From positions 62,001-126,000 of the forward strand of contig NZ_CP162412.1 of assembly GCF_040931995.1 (NCBI RefSeq): 64,000 bases of DNA, in the 5' to 3' direction. The notes under the pieces were generated by a model. The model made no database searches. It was given only the letters and a program-made list of their open reading frames with translations, and was not told the origin of the DNA. This stretch comes from Pelagovum sp. HNIBRBA483 (lineage in GTDB: Bacteria > Pseudomonadota > Alphaproteobacteria > Rhodobacterales > Rhodobacteraceae). A program made the translations under genes and the position numbers. Each line of letters begins with the position of its first letter. Position 1 is the first letter of the stretch. Of the stretch, positions 29,994 to 38,855 are shown piece after piece.

Positions 29994-32000
29994 TCATTCG
30001 ACCGCGATGCGCGGGCGACCTTGGGCTGTGACTCGAATTTCTGCTTCGATGAACATCGACTGGTTTTCGACCTGTACCTCGCGGACATCCTGCGCGACGG
30101 TGATGCGTATCTCCTCGACCCCAGCATCGCGGGCGAGAGCGCGGGCTTGTTCCTCGAGATGGTCTTGCAAGAGAGCAAGGGCTTCATCGCGTCGGGTCAG
30201 GCGCATCGGACCTTCGGCAAGATGCACGATGTAATTTCCCTCACCACCACTCGTGACGCTTCCGGAGACTTGCATAGACACTTGCCCGACAACAGCGCCG
30301 ACGGCATTGGCGACATCTGCGTGTTCAGGAATGACCAACTTGGTGCCAAGGCGCTCGCCAACAGGTGGATAGAAGCTGGCCGCCGAGGCGCCGAGGCCAA
30401 TGACGGGAACAGCCAGCGAAACTTGTGTCTGGATAATGCCGCGATGCCGATCCAGACCGGCGGCGACCAGTTCATGCGCGGCAAGGCTCTCGGGATCAGC
30501 TGACCACGCACGGCTATCATCGGCAAAGGCCGCTTCGAGCAGGCAATCGGCTGTTTGCTTTTGCAGTTGGGCGATGATCATTTCTGCCACTTCTTGCGAC
30601 GAGGTGGCGATCCTATCCCCTGATCCAATGCGCCGCCGTGCAAACAAAGTGAGCGCCTTTTCGGCTGCTTCTGCATCCCAACGATCCCCCATGCCAAGGA
30701 CATGAGCAGCGTCCGAGGGTGTGACGCCAGCCAGTACCACATGACCGCGAGAAACAAGGCGCATGAGCGCCGGACCTTCGAGCCGCGTTTTGACCGCCTG
30801 CGCGCGCGGCACCGGACCATCGCCGAGGCGGTCCGCTATGGACTGTTCCCGCTGATCCAGACCAACAGGCGGGGTTGACCAAAGTGGCACAACGAAACTT
30901 CCCATCTCCGGCGTGGAGACATCCTTGCTCAAGGCACTATCAAGGGTGGAATGCACAAGATCGGGGTGGTGTTGCGCTAGCAGGGAAATCGGCATGACGC
31001 GACGTGGGCCAAGGCGCAAGCCGCCGCTGAGGCCCTCGAGCACATGCACCTCGCTATCACCACCCAGACCCCATGTACGCATCGCCACCGCTTCGACCAT
31101 GGTGCGGAATTTACCGACTCGCGCGCCATTAGGGTCAATGCTCGGTTTGCCGTCCTTCAGGAGACAGATATCCGTTGTCGTGCCTCCAATATCAGAAACC
31201 AGCCCATCGATTTCACCAGTGAGCCAACTTGCGCCAGCGATAGAAGCCGCGGGGCCGCTCAGGATCGTTTCGATGGGTTTGACCTTGGCCAGTTCGGCGG
31301 AGACAAGCGCCCCGTCACCGCGCACGACCATCAGCCGTGCTTGAATGCCGAGATGGACGAGGTGGCCTTCACAAGCGCGGATCAAACGGTCGACCAGGCC
31401 TATCAGCCGCGCATTGAGTACGGCCGTCAGGGCGCGTTTCGGGCCGCCGAGCGCAGACGACAGCTCATGTGAACAGGTGACGGGGATTGACCGGAGGCGC
31501 AGCGCTGCATCCCGCGCGGCGACCTCATGCGCCGGATTGCGCGTGGCGAACCGCGCCGCGACAGCGATGCCGGTAATATCGGCAGGAAGCGCAACAATCG
31601 CGGCCTCCAGCGCCTCCATATCCAGCGGTTCACTTTCACCACCAGAATGGGAATGCCCGCCTGCGACTCTGATGACAGGATCATTTCCAACAGCCTCGGC
31701 CAGCCCCGCGCGCCCGAACTCTGCTTCGTCGAAGCCTATGAAGATCAGGGCAATCCGACCGCCCTGCCCTTCGACGAGCGCATTGGTCGCGAGCGTTGTG
31801 GAAAGAGACACCATCTCGATCCGATCCGAGGATATGCCCGATTGCGCGAGCACCGCGCCAATGGCTTCTCCGATACCTTGAGAGAGATCGGGGCGCGACG
31901 TGAGAGCCTTGGCCTTGGCGATCACGACATCGCTTTCATCATCGACGATAACAGCGTCTGTATAGGTTCCGCCGGTATCAACACCCAAAAGCAGCGCCAT
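29994..32000 (-). CDS. Hydantoinase/oxoprolinase-family protein (HyuA type)
   Basis: This 668-residue protein has an N-terminal Hydant_A_N domain (GVDTGGTYTDAVIVDDES) and the ATP-binding actin-like core (VSDIGGTTTDICLLKDGKP, VVRGDGALVSAELA). The C-terminal part closes with VGAVVGQVSMQVSGSV. Family members are ATP-dependent hydantoinases, 5-oxoprolinases or acetone carboxylase subunits and usually pair with HyuB. No HyuB is adjacent, so this is the single-subunit type and its substrate is unknown. It may lead the thuA-thuB transcript. Confidence 0.8.
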   Translation of the reverse strand: MALLLGVDTGGTYTDAVIVDDESDVVIAKAKALTSRPDLSQGIGEAIGAVLAQSGISSDRIEMVSLSTTLATNALVEGQGGRIALIFIGFDEAEFGRAGLAEAVGNDPVIRVAGGHSHSGGESEPLDMEALEAAIVALPADITGIAVAARFATRNPAHEVAARDAALRLRSIPVTCSHELSSALGGPKRALTAVLNARLIGLVDRLIRACEGHLVHLGIQARLMVVRGDGALVSAELAKVKPIETILSGPAASIAGASWLTGEIDGLVSDIGGTTTDICLLKDGKPSIDPNGARVGKFRTMVEAVAMRTWGLGGDSEVHVLEGLSGGLRLGPRRVMPISLLAQHHPDLVHSTLDSALSKDVSTPEMGSFVVPLWSTPPVGLDQREQSIADRLGDGPVPRAQAVKTRLEGPALMRLVSRGHVVLAGVTPSDAAHVLGMGDRWDAEAAEKALTLFARRRIGSGDRIATSSQEVAEMIIAQLQKQTADCLLEAAFADDSRAWSADPESLAAHELVAAGLDRHRGIIQTQVSLAVPVIGLGASAASFYPPVGERLGTKLVIPEHADVANAVGAVVGQVSMQVSGSVTSGGEGNYIVHLAEGPMRLTRRDEALALLQDHLEEQARALARDAGVEEIRITVAQDVREVQVENQSMFIEAEIRVTAQGRPRIAVE

Positions 32001-32115
32001 CGTCCGTTCTCCGTAATTTGCCCTGCGCCTTACCTAATACGAAGGATCGGGACCGCATCATCAAAAGCGGCGTCGAATGACGGAAACCTGCCAGTTTGCA
32101 ACCGGCCTCGAAGGC

Positions 32116-32739
32116 TTAGCCGTCCTTTTCGGTCGCGGTGAAGATCAGGCGCGCTGCATTGATCCGCAGAGCCGCGGTCACAAAGCATAGCGCGCCGAAC
32201 ACCAGCGCCGCCCAAAAGAAACTTGTGGGCAACAAACAGATCAGAACAAAGAACGCGATGGTTTCCGACCCTTCGAGGAGGCCATTCGAATAATAGAGCG
32301 ACTTGATCCCATGCTCGCGGGATTCCATGCCTGTCTTTTCCGCAAGGATCGCATAGCCCAAGAAGCTCGTGCCATTCACATAAAAGGACAGGAGGAGGAA
32401 ACCTGCGGCCACAGCATTGGCCTGCGGATCATAGAGCGCAAAGCCCAATGGGATCGCCCCATAGAAGAGGAAATCCGCCGTGATATCAAGGTATCCGCCA
32501 AAGCCCGTTTTGGCCGAGGCGCGCGCGATGGCACCGTCGAGCCCGTCGGCAAATCGGTTTATCAAGATAAAGAGCAACGCCCATTCAAAAGCGCCAAAGG
32601 TGATAAAAGTTGCGCCGATCAGACCAAACACAAGACCTGCAATCGTAACACTATCAGCCGAGATACCGGCACGCGCCAGTACCCCGCCAAGACGGTTCAA
32701 CGGTGGGTCAATCAGCAGGCGCGCTTTTGCATCGAACAT
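32116..32739 (-). CDS. CDP-alcohol phosphatidyltransferase
   Basis: This 207-residue membrane enzyme has the family signature DGLDGAIARASAKTGFGGYL followed by DITAD (DGxxDGxxARxxxxxxxxGxxxDxxxD) near residue 60. Six hydrophobic helices follow the family layout. It links a CDP-activated lipid to an alcohol, but the alcohol (glycerol phosphate, serine, inositol or other) is not determined. ATG 32739 has a GGGAAGACC ribosome site; longer in-frame starts up to 32832 overlap the upstream dehydrogenase. Confidence 0.86.
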   Translation of the reverse strand: MFDAKARLLIDPPLNRLGGVLARAGISADSVTIAGLVFGLIGATFITFGAFEWALLFILINRFADGLDGAIARASAKTGFGGYLDITADFLFYGAIPLGFALYDPQANAVAAGFLLLSFYVNGTSFLGYAILAEKTGMESREHGIKSLYYSNGLLEGSETIAFFVLICLLPTSFFWAALVFGALCFVTAALRINAARLIFTATEKDG

Positions 32740-32828
32740 CAGGTCTTCCCAAGAGCTGTCCCCCCCATTTGGCGGAGAACACCGTGCGGGGCAATTGGGC
32801 ATGACGTCATTGTGACGCTTTGTGCTGC

Positions 32829-33794
32829 TCACACCAGCCTATCGCGCGGATCTTTTCCCGCGAAAAACGCATCAAGATTATCCAAAGCTCGGAAGCCCAT
32901 TGCATCGCGGGTGGCGCGGGTGGCGCTGCCGATATGTGGGAGCATCATCACCTGCGGGAACTGCGCGAACTGCGGATTACCGCCGGGTTCAACCTTGAAG
33001 CAATCGAGGCCTGCCGCGCTGATCTTACCCGAGGAGAGTGCGGCGATCAGGGCATCCTCATCTACGAGGGCGCCGCGCGCTGTGTTTACCAGAACCGCAC
33101 CGTCGCGCATTTTCGCCAGTGTCGTAGTGTTGATCAAATCCGTTGTCTCGGGCGTTGCAGGGCAATGTAGCGAGATGAAATCCACCTCGGGCAGGAGCGT
33201 CTCCAAAGTTGGATGATAAGTGGCGCCGTGCTCGTCTGCTTCAACTAGGCGCGTGCGGTTGTGGTAGTGAATATCCATCCCGAAACCGCGCGCCTTTTCA
33301 GCGAAGGCGCGCCCGACGCGCCCCATGCCGATGATCCCCAAACGTGCGCCGGAAACCTGCTTTCCGACCATGAAAGCAGGCGACCAATCCGACCACTTGC
33401 CATCCCGCACCAGCGCATCGCCTTCAACGGCGCGCCGAGCGGCGCCGAGCATGAGCAGCATTGCGATTTCGGCCGTGGCATCGGAAAGGACATCAGGCGT
33501 GTTGGTAACGGTGATGCCCCGTGCCTTGAGCGCGGGAAGATCGCAATGATCAACGCCGACGGAATGGTTCGCTACGATCTTTAGCCGCGGATCAAGCGCT
33601 GCTACGACATCGGCACTGAAATGCTCGGAATGGCAAGGGACCATCGCATCCACTTGCGCGCTCATTGCAATGATCGCCTCCGCCGTTCCGGGGGTATCGG
33701 CCTCATTTACGATAACATCATAGGTGCTGCGTGCGCGGGCGAGAGTGGCCTCCGAGAGCTTTCTCGGAAACCAGATGACCGGACGAGAAGTCAT
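32829..33794 (-). CDS. D-2-hydroxyacid dehydrogenase (glyoxylate/hydroxypyruvate reductase type)
   Basis: This 321-residue protein has the NAD-binding loop GMGRVGRAFAEKARG, the catalytic Arg in LVNTARGALVDEDAL, Glu in DCFKVEPG and His in MLPHIGSATRATRD. It reduces 2-oxoacids to D-2-hydroxyacids or the reverse. Downstream of a TakP-like TRAP transporter and an amidase, it probably handles an imported hydroxy- or oxo-acid. The start at 33794 was chosen on homology; the ribosome site is weak (GAAAG). Confidence 0.9.
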   Translation of the reverse strand: MTSRPVIWFPRKLSEATLARARSTYDVIVNEADTPGTAEAIIAMSAQVDAMVPCHSEHFSADVVAALDPRLKIVANHSVGVDHCDLPALKARGITVTNTPDVLSDATAEIAMLLMLGAARRAVEGDALVRDGKWSDWSPAFMVGKQVSGARLGIIGMGRVGRAFAEKARGFGMDIHYHNRTRLVEADEHGATYHPTLETLLPEVDFISLHCPATPETTDLINTTTLAKMRDGAVLVNTARGALVDEDALIAALSSGKISAAGLDCFKVEPGGNPQFAQFPQVMMLPHIGSATRATRDAMGFRALDNLDAFFAGKDPRDRLV

Positions 33795-33795
33795 T

Positions 33796-33957
33796 TCAGT
33801 CTTTCTTGCGCCATGCCGAGCGCAGCATGTCGAAGCCGGCCAAACCAAGGGTCAGCGCGATAACGCCAAGAAGATCCGGCGAGGGTACGAAGTATCCAAG
33901 GATTCCCAAGAACCCGAGCAATACAAGAAAGGCCAAAGTTGCCATCAATCTATCCAT
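33796..33957 (-). CDS. Small membrane protein, 53 residues
   Basis: This short frame starts with ATG 33957, 8 bases after a GAGGAAG ribosome site, and ends at TGA 33796-33798. It has two hydrophobic segments: MATLAFLVLLGFLGILGYFV, then LLGVIALTLGLAGFDML. A basic end RSAWRKKD follows. It lies 10 bases after the amidase stop and one base before the dehydrogenase start, so it is well embedded in the operon. I do not recognise it; it looks like a small two-helix inner-membrane protein. Confidence 0.72.
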   Translation of the reverse strand: MDRLMATLAFLVLLGFLGILGYFVPSPDLLGVIALTLGLAGFDMLRSAWRKKD

Positions 33958-33967
33958 GCGTGCTTCC

Positions 33968-35323
33968 TCATGCGTCGCTTAGGGTTTCGATCCATTCCAA
34001 CAACCACCGCGCGGAGCGGAGGAGCCGCGCGTCTTCGCCGCGTGGCCCGACAAGCTGAACGCCCATCGGGAGCCCTTCCTCGGAGGTCATTGCCGGAATT
34101 GTGACTGCGGGCGTTCCGAGGAACGTCCAGATACTGTTGAAAATCGCATCGCCCGTCGAGCCGAGCCCTTTTGGTGCGGGGCCCAAGGCGGCGGGCGTAA
34201 GGATGGCGTCGGCGCGTTCGAAGATCTCTCCGAGGCCGGAATAGAGGACATCTGGCCAGTCCAACGCAGCGAGGTAATCCTTTGCCAGTGTCGCGCTGCC
34301 CTGCTGGACCGCATCCTGCAACTCGGGCGAGAGGTTCTCGGGACCGGCGCGGAGATAGGTGCGGTAGTTCTTGACCATTTCGACGAAGTTGACACGCGCG
34401 CGCAACTCGATCGCATCGGCAAAATGGGTGGGCAGTTCAACCTCGAAGCAACGCTCTTCGCCCAAGGCGGCGGCGATCTCTTCGAATGCAGCGTGGGTTT
34501 GCGGGTCGGCTTTTTCCCATCCCGGTGGGCGGACGAAAGCAAAGACCGGCGGCACGGGCGGCGCGGCGGTGCAAATTTCGTGGAGACGTGCCGGCGGCGC
34601 CATGCTGGTTGCCGGATCGGCGGGATCGTAACCGAAGAGCACATCACCCAACAGCGCGACATCCTCGGGGCGGCGCCCGAAAAGGCCCACCGTGTCGAGG
34701 CTTTGGGATTGCTGCAAAATACCCGTGCGCGGGATCGCGCCAAACGTCGGCTTGAAGCCGGTCACACCGCAATAGGCAGCAGGGCGGATCACAGAGCCGC
34801 CGGTTTGAGTGCCGATGGCGAAAGGTACCATACCCGCCGCAACCGCCGCCGCAGAACCGGACGAGGAACCGCCCGGCGTGTGCTCGGGATTGTGCGGGTT
34901 CGTTGTCTCAGAGGGATGAAGGTAGGCGAGTTCAGCGGTCGCGGTTTTGCCCATCAAAACAGCACCGGCAGACTTCAGGCGCTGAACCACCCATGCATCA
35001 TGCAAAGGGACGCGCCCCGCATCGATCTTGGTGCCGTTCTCGGTGGGAATTTTTGCAGTGTCGATGATGTCTTTGAGGGCAACCGGCAACCCGTGAAGGG
35101 CGCCAATGGATCGCCCTGATCGACGGTAATTGTCCATCGCGTCAGCCTGATGCCGCACAAAGCCAGCATCGTGGTGGGCGAAGGCTTTCACAGTCGGTTC
35201 AGACTGTTCGATTTGAAGCAAAAATGCATCAGCAACCTCACGCGCTGTCAACGCGCCGGTTGAAAGCCTCTCTCCCAGTTCGGAAACTGGGAGAGAGATG
35301 AGTGGCATGGACTTATCCGCCAT
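33968..35323 (-). CDS. Amidase (amidase-signature family)
   Basis: This 451-residue Ser-Ser-Lys amidohydrolase has the catalytic Lys in LPVALKDIIDTAKIPTENG near residue 80. The glycine/serine-rich signature is TPGGSSSGSAAAVAAGM, with the nucleophile Ser in QTGGSVIRPAAYCGVTG. It hydrolyses an unidentified amide. The start overlaps dctM by 11 bases, so it belongs to the TRAP operon and may release the carboxylate imported or used there. Confidence 0.92.
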   Translation of the reverse strand: MADKSMPLISLPVSELGERLSTGALTAREVADAFLLQIEQSEPTVKAFAHHDAGFVRHQADAMDNYRRSGRSIGALHGLPVALKDIIDTAKIPTENGTKIDAGRVPLHDAWVVQRLKSAGAVLMGKTATAELAYLHPSETTNPHNPEHTPGGSSSGSAAAVAAGMVPFAIGTQTGGSVIRPAAYCGVTGFKPTFGAIPRTGILQQSQSLDTVGLFGRRPEDVALLGDVLFGYDPADPATSMAPPARLHEICTAAPPVPPVFAFVRPPGWEKADPQTHAAFEEIAAALGEERCFEVELPTHFADAIELRARVNFVEMVKNYRTYLRAGPENLSPELQDAVQQGSATLAKDYLAALDWPDVLYSGLGEIFERADAILTPAALGPAPKGLGSTGDAIFNSIWTFLGTPAVTIPAMTSEEGLPMGVQLVGPRGEDARLLRSARWLLEWIETLSDA

Positions 35324-36731
35324 ACATCGCCTCGGGGAGATAGAAGACGATCTGCGGGAAGATGTACATGAGCGCCATAGCTATGAAGACACAGAACAGG
35401 AAAGGCATCACGCCGGAGAAGATCTGGGTCAGGCGTACCTCTGGCGGGGCAATCCCCTTGAGATAGTACGCGGACATGGCCATTGGTGGCGTCAGGAACG
35501 ATGTTTGCAGGTTCAGCGCCACGAGGATGCCGAAGAACAGCGGATCAATCCCGAAGAACGGCAGAAGCGGCAGGAAGATTGGTACGAAGATAATGATGAT
35601 CTCCGACCATTCCAGCGGCCAACCCAAGAGGAAGATGATCAACTGCGCCATCAGCAAGAAAGCCAGCGGCGAGATGTCGAGGCCTTGAACGAACTCCGAA
35701 ATCACATGCTCGCCACCGAGGTAGGAGAACACCGAGGAGAACGTGTAAGAACCGACGAACAGCCAGCACACCATCGCGGTGGTGCGGACCGTCAGGTAAA
35801 CGCTTTCGCGCATCCGTTCCCAAGTCATCGCACGATATGCAAAGGCAAGCACGATACCGCCCAGCGCGCCGATCGATGCGGCCTCGGTCGGGGTTGCAAG
35901 GCCGAACAAGATCGAACCCAGAACCGCGAAGATCAGGAATGCCAGCGGGAAGAAGGAGGTCAGCACCATGAACATGAGCTTGGTGAACGGAACGTCCGGA
36001 ACCTCTTCTTTGGTCGGGCGCGGCGCGATCTGTGGTTGGAGGATCGAGCGACCGATAACGTAGATCAAGTACATTCCCACCAGCGTGAAGCCCGGAAGCA
36101 ATGCGCCAGCATAAAGCCGCACAATCGAGACACCGGATGCCGCCGCGTAGACGATCAACATGATCGAGGGCGGGATCAGGATACCGAGCGTTCCGCCAGC
36201 GCAGATGATGCCGGATGCAAAGGAGGGATCGTACCGTGCGCGCAGCATTTGCGGCAGGGCGAGAAGGCCCATGAGCGTTACAACCGCACCAACGATACCT
36301 GTCGCCGTCGCGAAGAGCGCACAGGTGATCAGAGCAGCGACACCCATCGAGCCGGGCAAGTTGCGGGCTGCGATGTTGAGGGTCGAGAACAAGCGATCAA
36401 CGATGTTGGCGCGTTCAACGATATAGCCCATGAACAGGAAGAGCGGCACGGCGGTCAGCACTTCGTTCGACATCACAGTGAAGGTCTGGTTGATAAACAA
36501 ATCGAATATTCGATTGTTTAAGAACCCCTCTATGTAGGTCGAAAAACTGTCCCACCAGCTCGCTGTTTCGTCGAGCCTATCAAAATTGCGCCACATGCGA
36601 CGTGCGTCGAAATAGGCGTAGTAGCCAAAGCCGATGCCCATCGCCATCAGCGTGAAAGCAATCGGAAAGCCCAAAAATACGATGAGGATAAACAGCCCCA
36701 ACATCATCAGGGCGATTTGTGGATCCGTCAT
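35313..36731 (-). CDS. dctM: TRAP transporter large permease
   Basis: This 472-residue DctM-family membrane subunit has about twelve helices. Family signatures include VPLFLFMGYIVERANIVDRL, GTLGILIPPSIMLIVYAA and FLLMAQLIIFLLGWPLEW. It drives sodium- or proton-coupled uptake of a carboxylate delivered by DctP. The long loop near residues 60-85 is characteristic of the 2-oxoacid/mannitol-chloroaromatic subfamily. It overlaps dctQ by four bases. Confidence 0.94.
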   Translation of the reverse strand: MTDPQIALMMLGLFILIVFLGFPIAFTLMAMGIGFGYYAYFDARRMWRNFDRLDETASWWDSFSTYIEGFLNNRIFDLFINQTFTVMSNEVLTAVPLFLFMGYIVERANIVDRLFSTLNIAARNLPGSMGVAALITCALFATATGIVGAVVTLMGLLALPQMLRARYDPSFASGIICAGGTLGILIPPSIMLIVYAAASGVSIVRLYAGALLPGFTLVGMYLIYVIGRSILQPQIAPRPTKEEVPDVPFTKLMFMVLTSFFPLAFLIFAVLGSILFGLATPTEAASIGALGGIVLAFAYRAMTWERMRESVYLTVRTTAMVCWLFVGSYTFSSVFSYLGGEHVISEFVQGLDISPLAFLLMAQLIIFLLGWPLEWSEIIIIFVPIFLPLLPFFGIDPLFFGILVALNLQTSFLTPPMAMSAYYLKGIAPPEVRLTQIFSGVMPFLFCVFIAMALMYIFPQIVFYLPEAMYGG

Positions 36732-37312
36732 TCGCCTGTTCCTTTACCTTCTTCCTGTGCTTTCTTGAGCAACAGGTCTTCCGTTTCCATGACGTCTTCT
36801 TCGGCAGCGAGCCATTCATTCGTGCGGATGCAGTGAATGCAGCGCATGATCTGGGCGATACCCTGGATGAACAGGAGGATGCCAGCGGCGACCATCACCG
36901 TCTTGAACTGGAAGATCGGGATGCCGGCAGGGCTGTTCACCGAAACTTCGGTGTAACCCCAAGAACGGGAGGAATATTTCCAGCCTGTAAAAATGAGCGC
37001 AAAAACACCGGGGAAGAAGAAGATCAGATACAGAAACAGATCGACCTTCGCCTGGGTGCGCGGCTGCCAGAGCCGGTAGAGGAAATCGCCCCGAACGTGG
37101 CCACCACGCGACAGGGTATAGGCCCCTCCCATCATGAACAGCGTTCCGTACATGATAAACGATACGTCGAGCGCCCATGCGGTCGGGCTGTTCAGAACGT
37201 AGCGCACGAAAACTTCATAGCCTGTGCCAACAGCCATCAGGACAATGAGCCAGGCGAATGCCTTTCCGAACCATGCGGAAAGGGAGTCGGCGAGCCGGAT
37301 AAATCCAATCAT
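36728..37312 (-). CDS. dctQ: TRAP transporter small permease
   Basis: This 194-residue DctQ-type subunit has four hydrophobic helices; the landmark stretch is LDVSFIMYGTLFMMGGAYTL with RGGHVRGDFLYRLW. ATG 37312 was chosen because an earlier in-frame ATG at 37351 lies inside the strong hairpin that follows dctP. It stabilises DctM and overlaps its start by four bases. Confidence 0.9.
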   Translation of the reverse strand: MIGFIRLADSLSAWFGKAFAWLIVLMAVGTGYEVFVRYVLNSPTAWALDVSFIMYGTLFMMGGAYTLSRGGHVRGDFLYRLWQPRTQAKVDLFLYLIFFFPGVFALIFTGWKYSSRSWGYTEVSVNSPAGIPIFQFKTVMVAAGILLFIQGIAQIMRCIHCIRTNEWLAAEEDVMETEDLLLKKAQEEGKGTGE

Positions 37313-37341
37313 TTTCAGGATACCACGGTTTTGTGTTGAAA

Positions 37342-37368
37342 GGTCCGGCAAGAGCGCCTTGCCGGACC
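37342..37368 (-). terminator. Intra-operon hairpin between dctP and dctQ
   Basis: GGTCCGGCAAG and CTTGCCGGACC form an 11-bp perfect stem with a 5-base loop, about 29 bases after the dctP stop. No long T-run follows. Hairpins at this place often act as partial terminators or as mRNA stabilisers, giving more binding protein than permease. Confidence 0.7.
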
Positions 37369-37396
37369 ACTTTTTGAGTACGCGATCTCAACCGGA

Positions 37397-38521
37397 TTAG
37401 AGTTTGAGTTTGCCTGGGAAGTAGTGGTCGTATGCCAGGGCGAAATCCGGTGCGTTCATGATTTCGTAGTAGGCAACCTGCTCGACCCATGCGCGCTGGC
37501 TGTCGAGGGTTTTCTTCATGAACGGGTCTTCTTCGAGCGTCGGGATCAGAGTGTCCCATGCCTTCAGCTGTGCATCGAGGATCTCTTTCGAGGTGCGGTG
37601 CACGGTGACGCCTGCGTCTTCCTGAAGCCACTTGAGGTCTGCGGAATAGCGACGCATCGCCTTTGCAGTGTTGGCTGTGGAAGCAGCTTCAACGCCGTAT
37701 TTCAGGATCGCCTGAAGATCGGGGTCGAGGTCTTCGAGCGTGAACTTGTTGAACAAGAATTCGAAGCTCTCGGACGCCTGGTGATAGGACGACAGGTAGT
37801 AGTTCTTCGCCACGTCATGGGCGCCGAAGTCTTTGTCCGACGACGGGTTGTTGAACTCGAATGCGTCGATCACGCCGCGCTCCATAGCGGGGACGATTTC
37901 GCCACCCGGAAGCTGAGCAACCGACATACCCATTTCCTGAAGAAGGTCTGCCGCGAGGCCAACGGTGCGGTACTTGAAGCCGTTGAGGTCTGCTGCAGCG
38001 TTCACTTCGCCTTTGAACCAGCCGAAAGGCTGAGCAAACATCGGGAAGCCCATGTAGCCAACCACGTCGAGGCCAAGGATATCCTGCGTCAGTTCGCGGT
38101 AGAGCTCTGCGCCGCCACCTTCGTAGAACCAGCTGAGCATGGTGGTTGCAGAACCGCCGAAGACAGGGCCAGTGCCAAAGAGGGATGCGGCCTTGCTCTT
38201 ACCGTACCAGTACACAGGAACGGAGTGTGCGGCGTCGAGAACACCGTCGTTCACTGCGTCGAGCACCTGGAATGCGCCAACAACGGCGCCGGCTGGAAGC
38301 ACTTCGATCTTGAGGCGACCGCCAGACATTTCATCCACGCGGGATGCGTAGTCTTTTGCGAATTCGTCCCAGATGTTCGATGCGCCCCAAGAGGTCTGCA
38401 TTTTCAGAACGATCGGCGCCTGAGCCAGAACGGCGGGGGCTGCCAATGCGCCAGCGGATGCACCACCAGCGAGCGCCGTCTTCTTCAAGAATGAACGGCG
38501 GTTCAGTTTGGATTCACTCAT
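37397..38521 (-). CDS. dctP: TRAP transporter substrate-binding protein (TakP-like)
   Basis: This 374-residue periplasmic protein has a Tat-type signal (LNRRSFLKKTALAGG, cleavage near VLAQA). Then come PIVLKMQTSWGASNIWDEF and VDEMSGGRLKIEVLPAGAV, with the TRAP ligand-Arg region LNGFKYRTVGLAADLLQEMG. The sequence AFEFNNPSSDKDFG with VAKNYYLSSYHQ matches the TakP/FcbT subgroup, where characterised Rhodobacter members bind 2-oxoacids. The ligand here is inferred, not shown. Confidence 0.93.
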   Translation of the reverse strand: MSESKLNRRSFLKKTALAGGASAGALAAPAVLAQAPIVLKMQTSWGASNIWDEFAKDYASRVDEMSGGRLKIEVLPAGAVVGAFQVLDAVNDGVLDAAHSVPVYWYGKSKAASLFGTGPVFGGSATTMLSWFYEGGGAELYRELTQDILGLDVVGYMGFPMFAQPFGWFKGEVNAAADLNGFKYRTVGLAADLLQEMGMSVAQLPGGEIVPAMERGVIDAFEFNNPSSDKDFGAHDVAKNYYLSSYHQASESFEFLFNKFTLEDLDPDLQAILKYGVEAASTANTAKAMRRYSADLKWLQEDAGVTVHRTSKEILDAQLKAWDTLIPTLEEDPFMKKTLDSQRAWVEQVAYYEIMNAPDFALAYDHYFPGKLKL

Positions 38522-38702
38522 GTATTCCTCCCATTAAGCTGTCGAGTATTTCGACTAGCGGAACCGCCACCCTACACGAGTAACAGGTCCGGCTATCGGG
38601 AGAGTATGGTTCGGAGCCAACAAATCAAACCAACATTGCGATGTTTCTCTAACTTCTTCCCTTACGCGAAACGCTAAGCACTTATTTTCAAGGGATTAAA
38701 TT

Positions 38703-38719
38703 GGTAAAAAAAATTTACC
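38703..38719. repeat. Inverted repeat GGTAAA-N5-TTTACC
   Basis: A perfect 6-bp inverted repeat surrounds an A5 spacer, within an A-tract of eight. It is 182 bases upstream of dctP. It could be an operator or a bent-DNA element; no partner is identified. Confidence 0.35.
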
Positions 38720-38791
38720 GAAACGGGGGTCGAATATGATGAAGCACTGGATTGCTAGCGCTATCACGCCAGAAAACCCGATTTTGGCGAA

Positions 38792-38812
38792 CGAATCACA
38801 TTTGTTGATTCG
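38792..38812. repeat. Inverted repeat CGAATCA-N7-TGATTCG
   Basis: Perfect 7-bp arms with a 7-base spacer lie 44 bases before the idi start. Spacing and position fit a dimeric regulator's operator. Confidence 0.4.
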
Positions 38813-38855
38813 CATGTATTGACCCCCATCTGTGCATTGCGCGGACTTGGAACCG

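Larger units (their letters stand above)
38522..38855. other. Divergent intergenic region dctP-idi (334 bases)
   Basis: This AT-rich stretch between divergent dctP and idi holds the control regions of both. Two inverted repeats are seen and listed separately (38703-38719 and 38792-38812). A TGTGCAT at 38831-38837 is the reverse complement of the ATGCACA core repeated behind idi. I see no clear gene and no promoter pair good enough to name. Confidence 0.6.

Noticed and set aside
35298-36521. Long plus-strand open frame (407 codons) opposite dctM
   Set aside because: Shadow of a GC-rich gene. It is rich in Arg/Gln/His/Glu with no family pattern, while the minus strand encodes a clear DctM.
37313-37351. 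Longer dctQ start at 37351
   Set aside because: It would begin inside the dctP hairpin and lacks a ribosome site; 37312 fits the family start better.
37424-38494. Plus-strand frame of 356 codons opposite dctP
   Set aside because: Antisense shadow; the Tat signal and TRAP motifs are on the minus strand.
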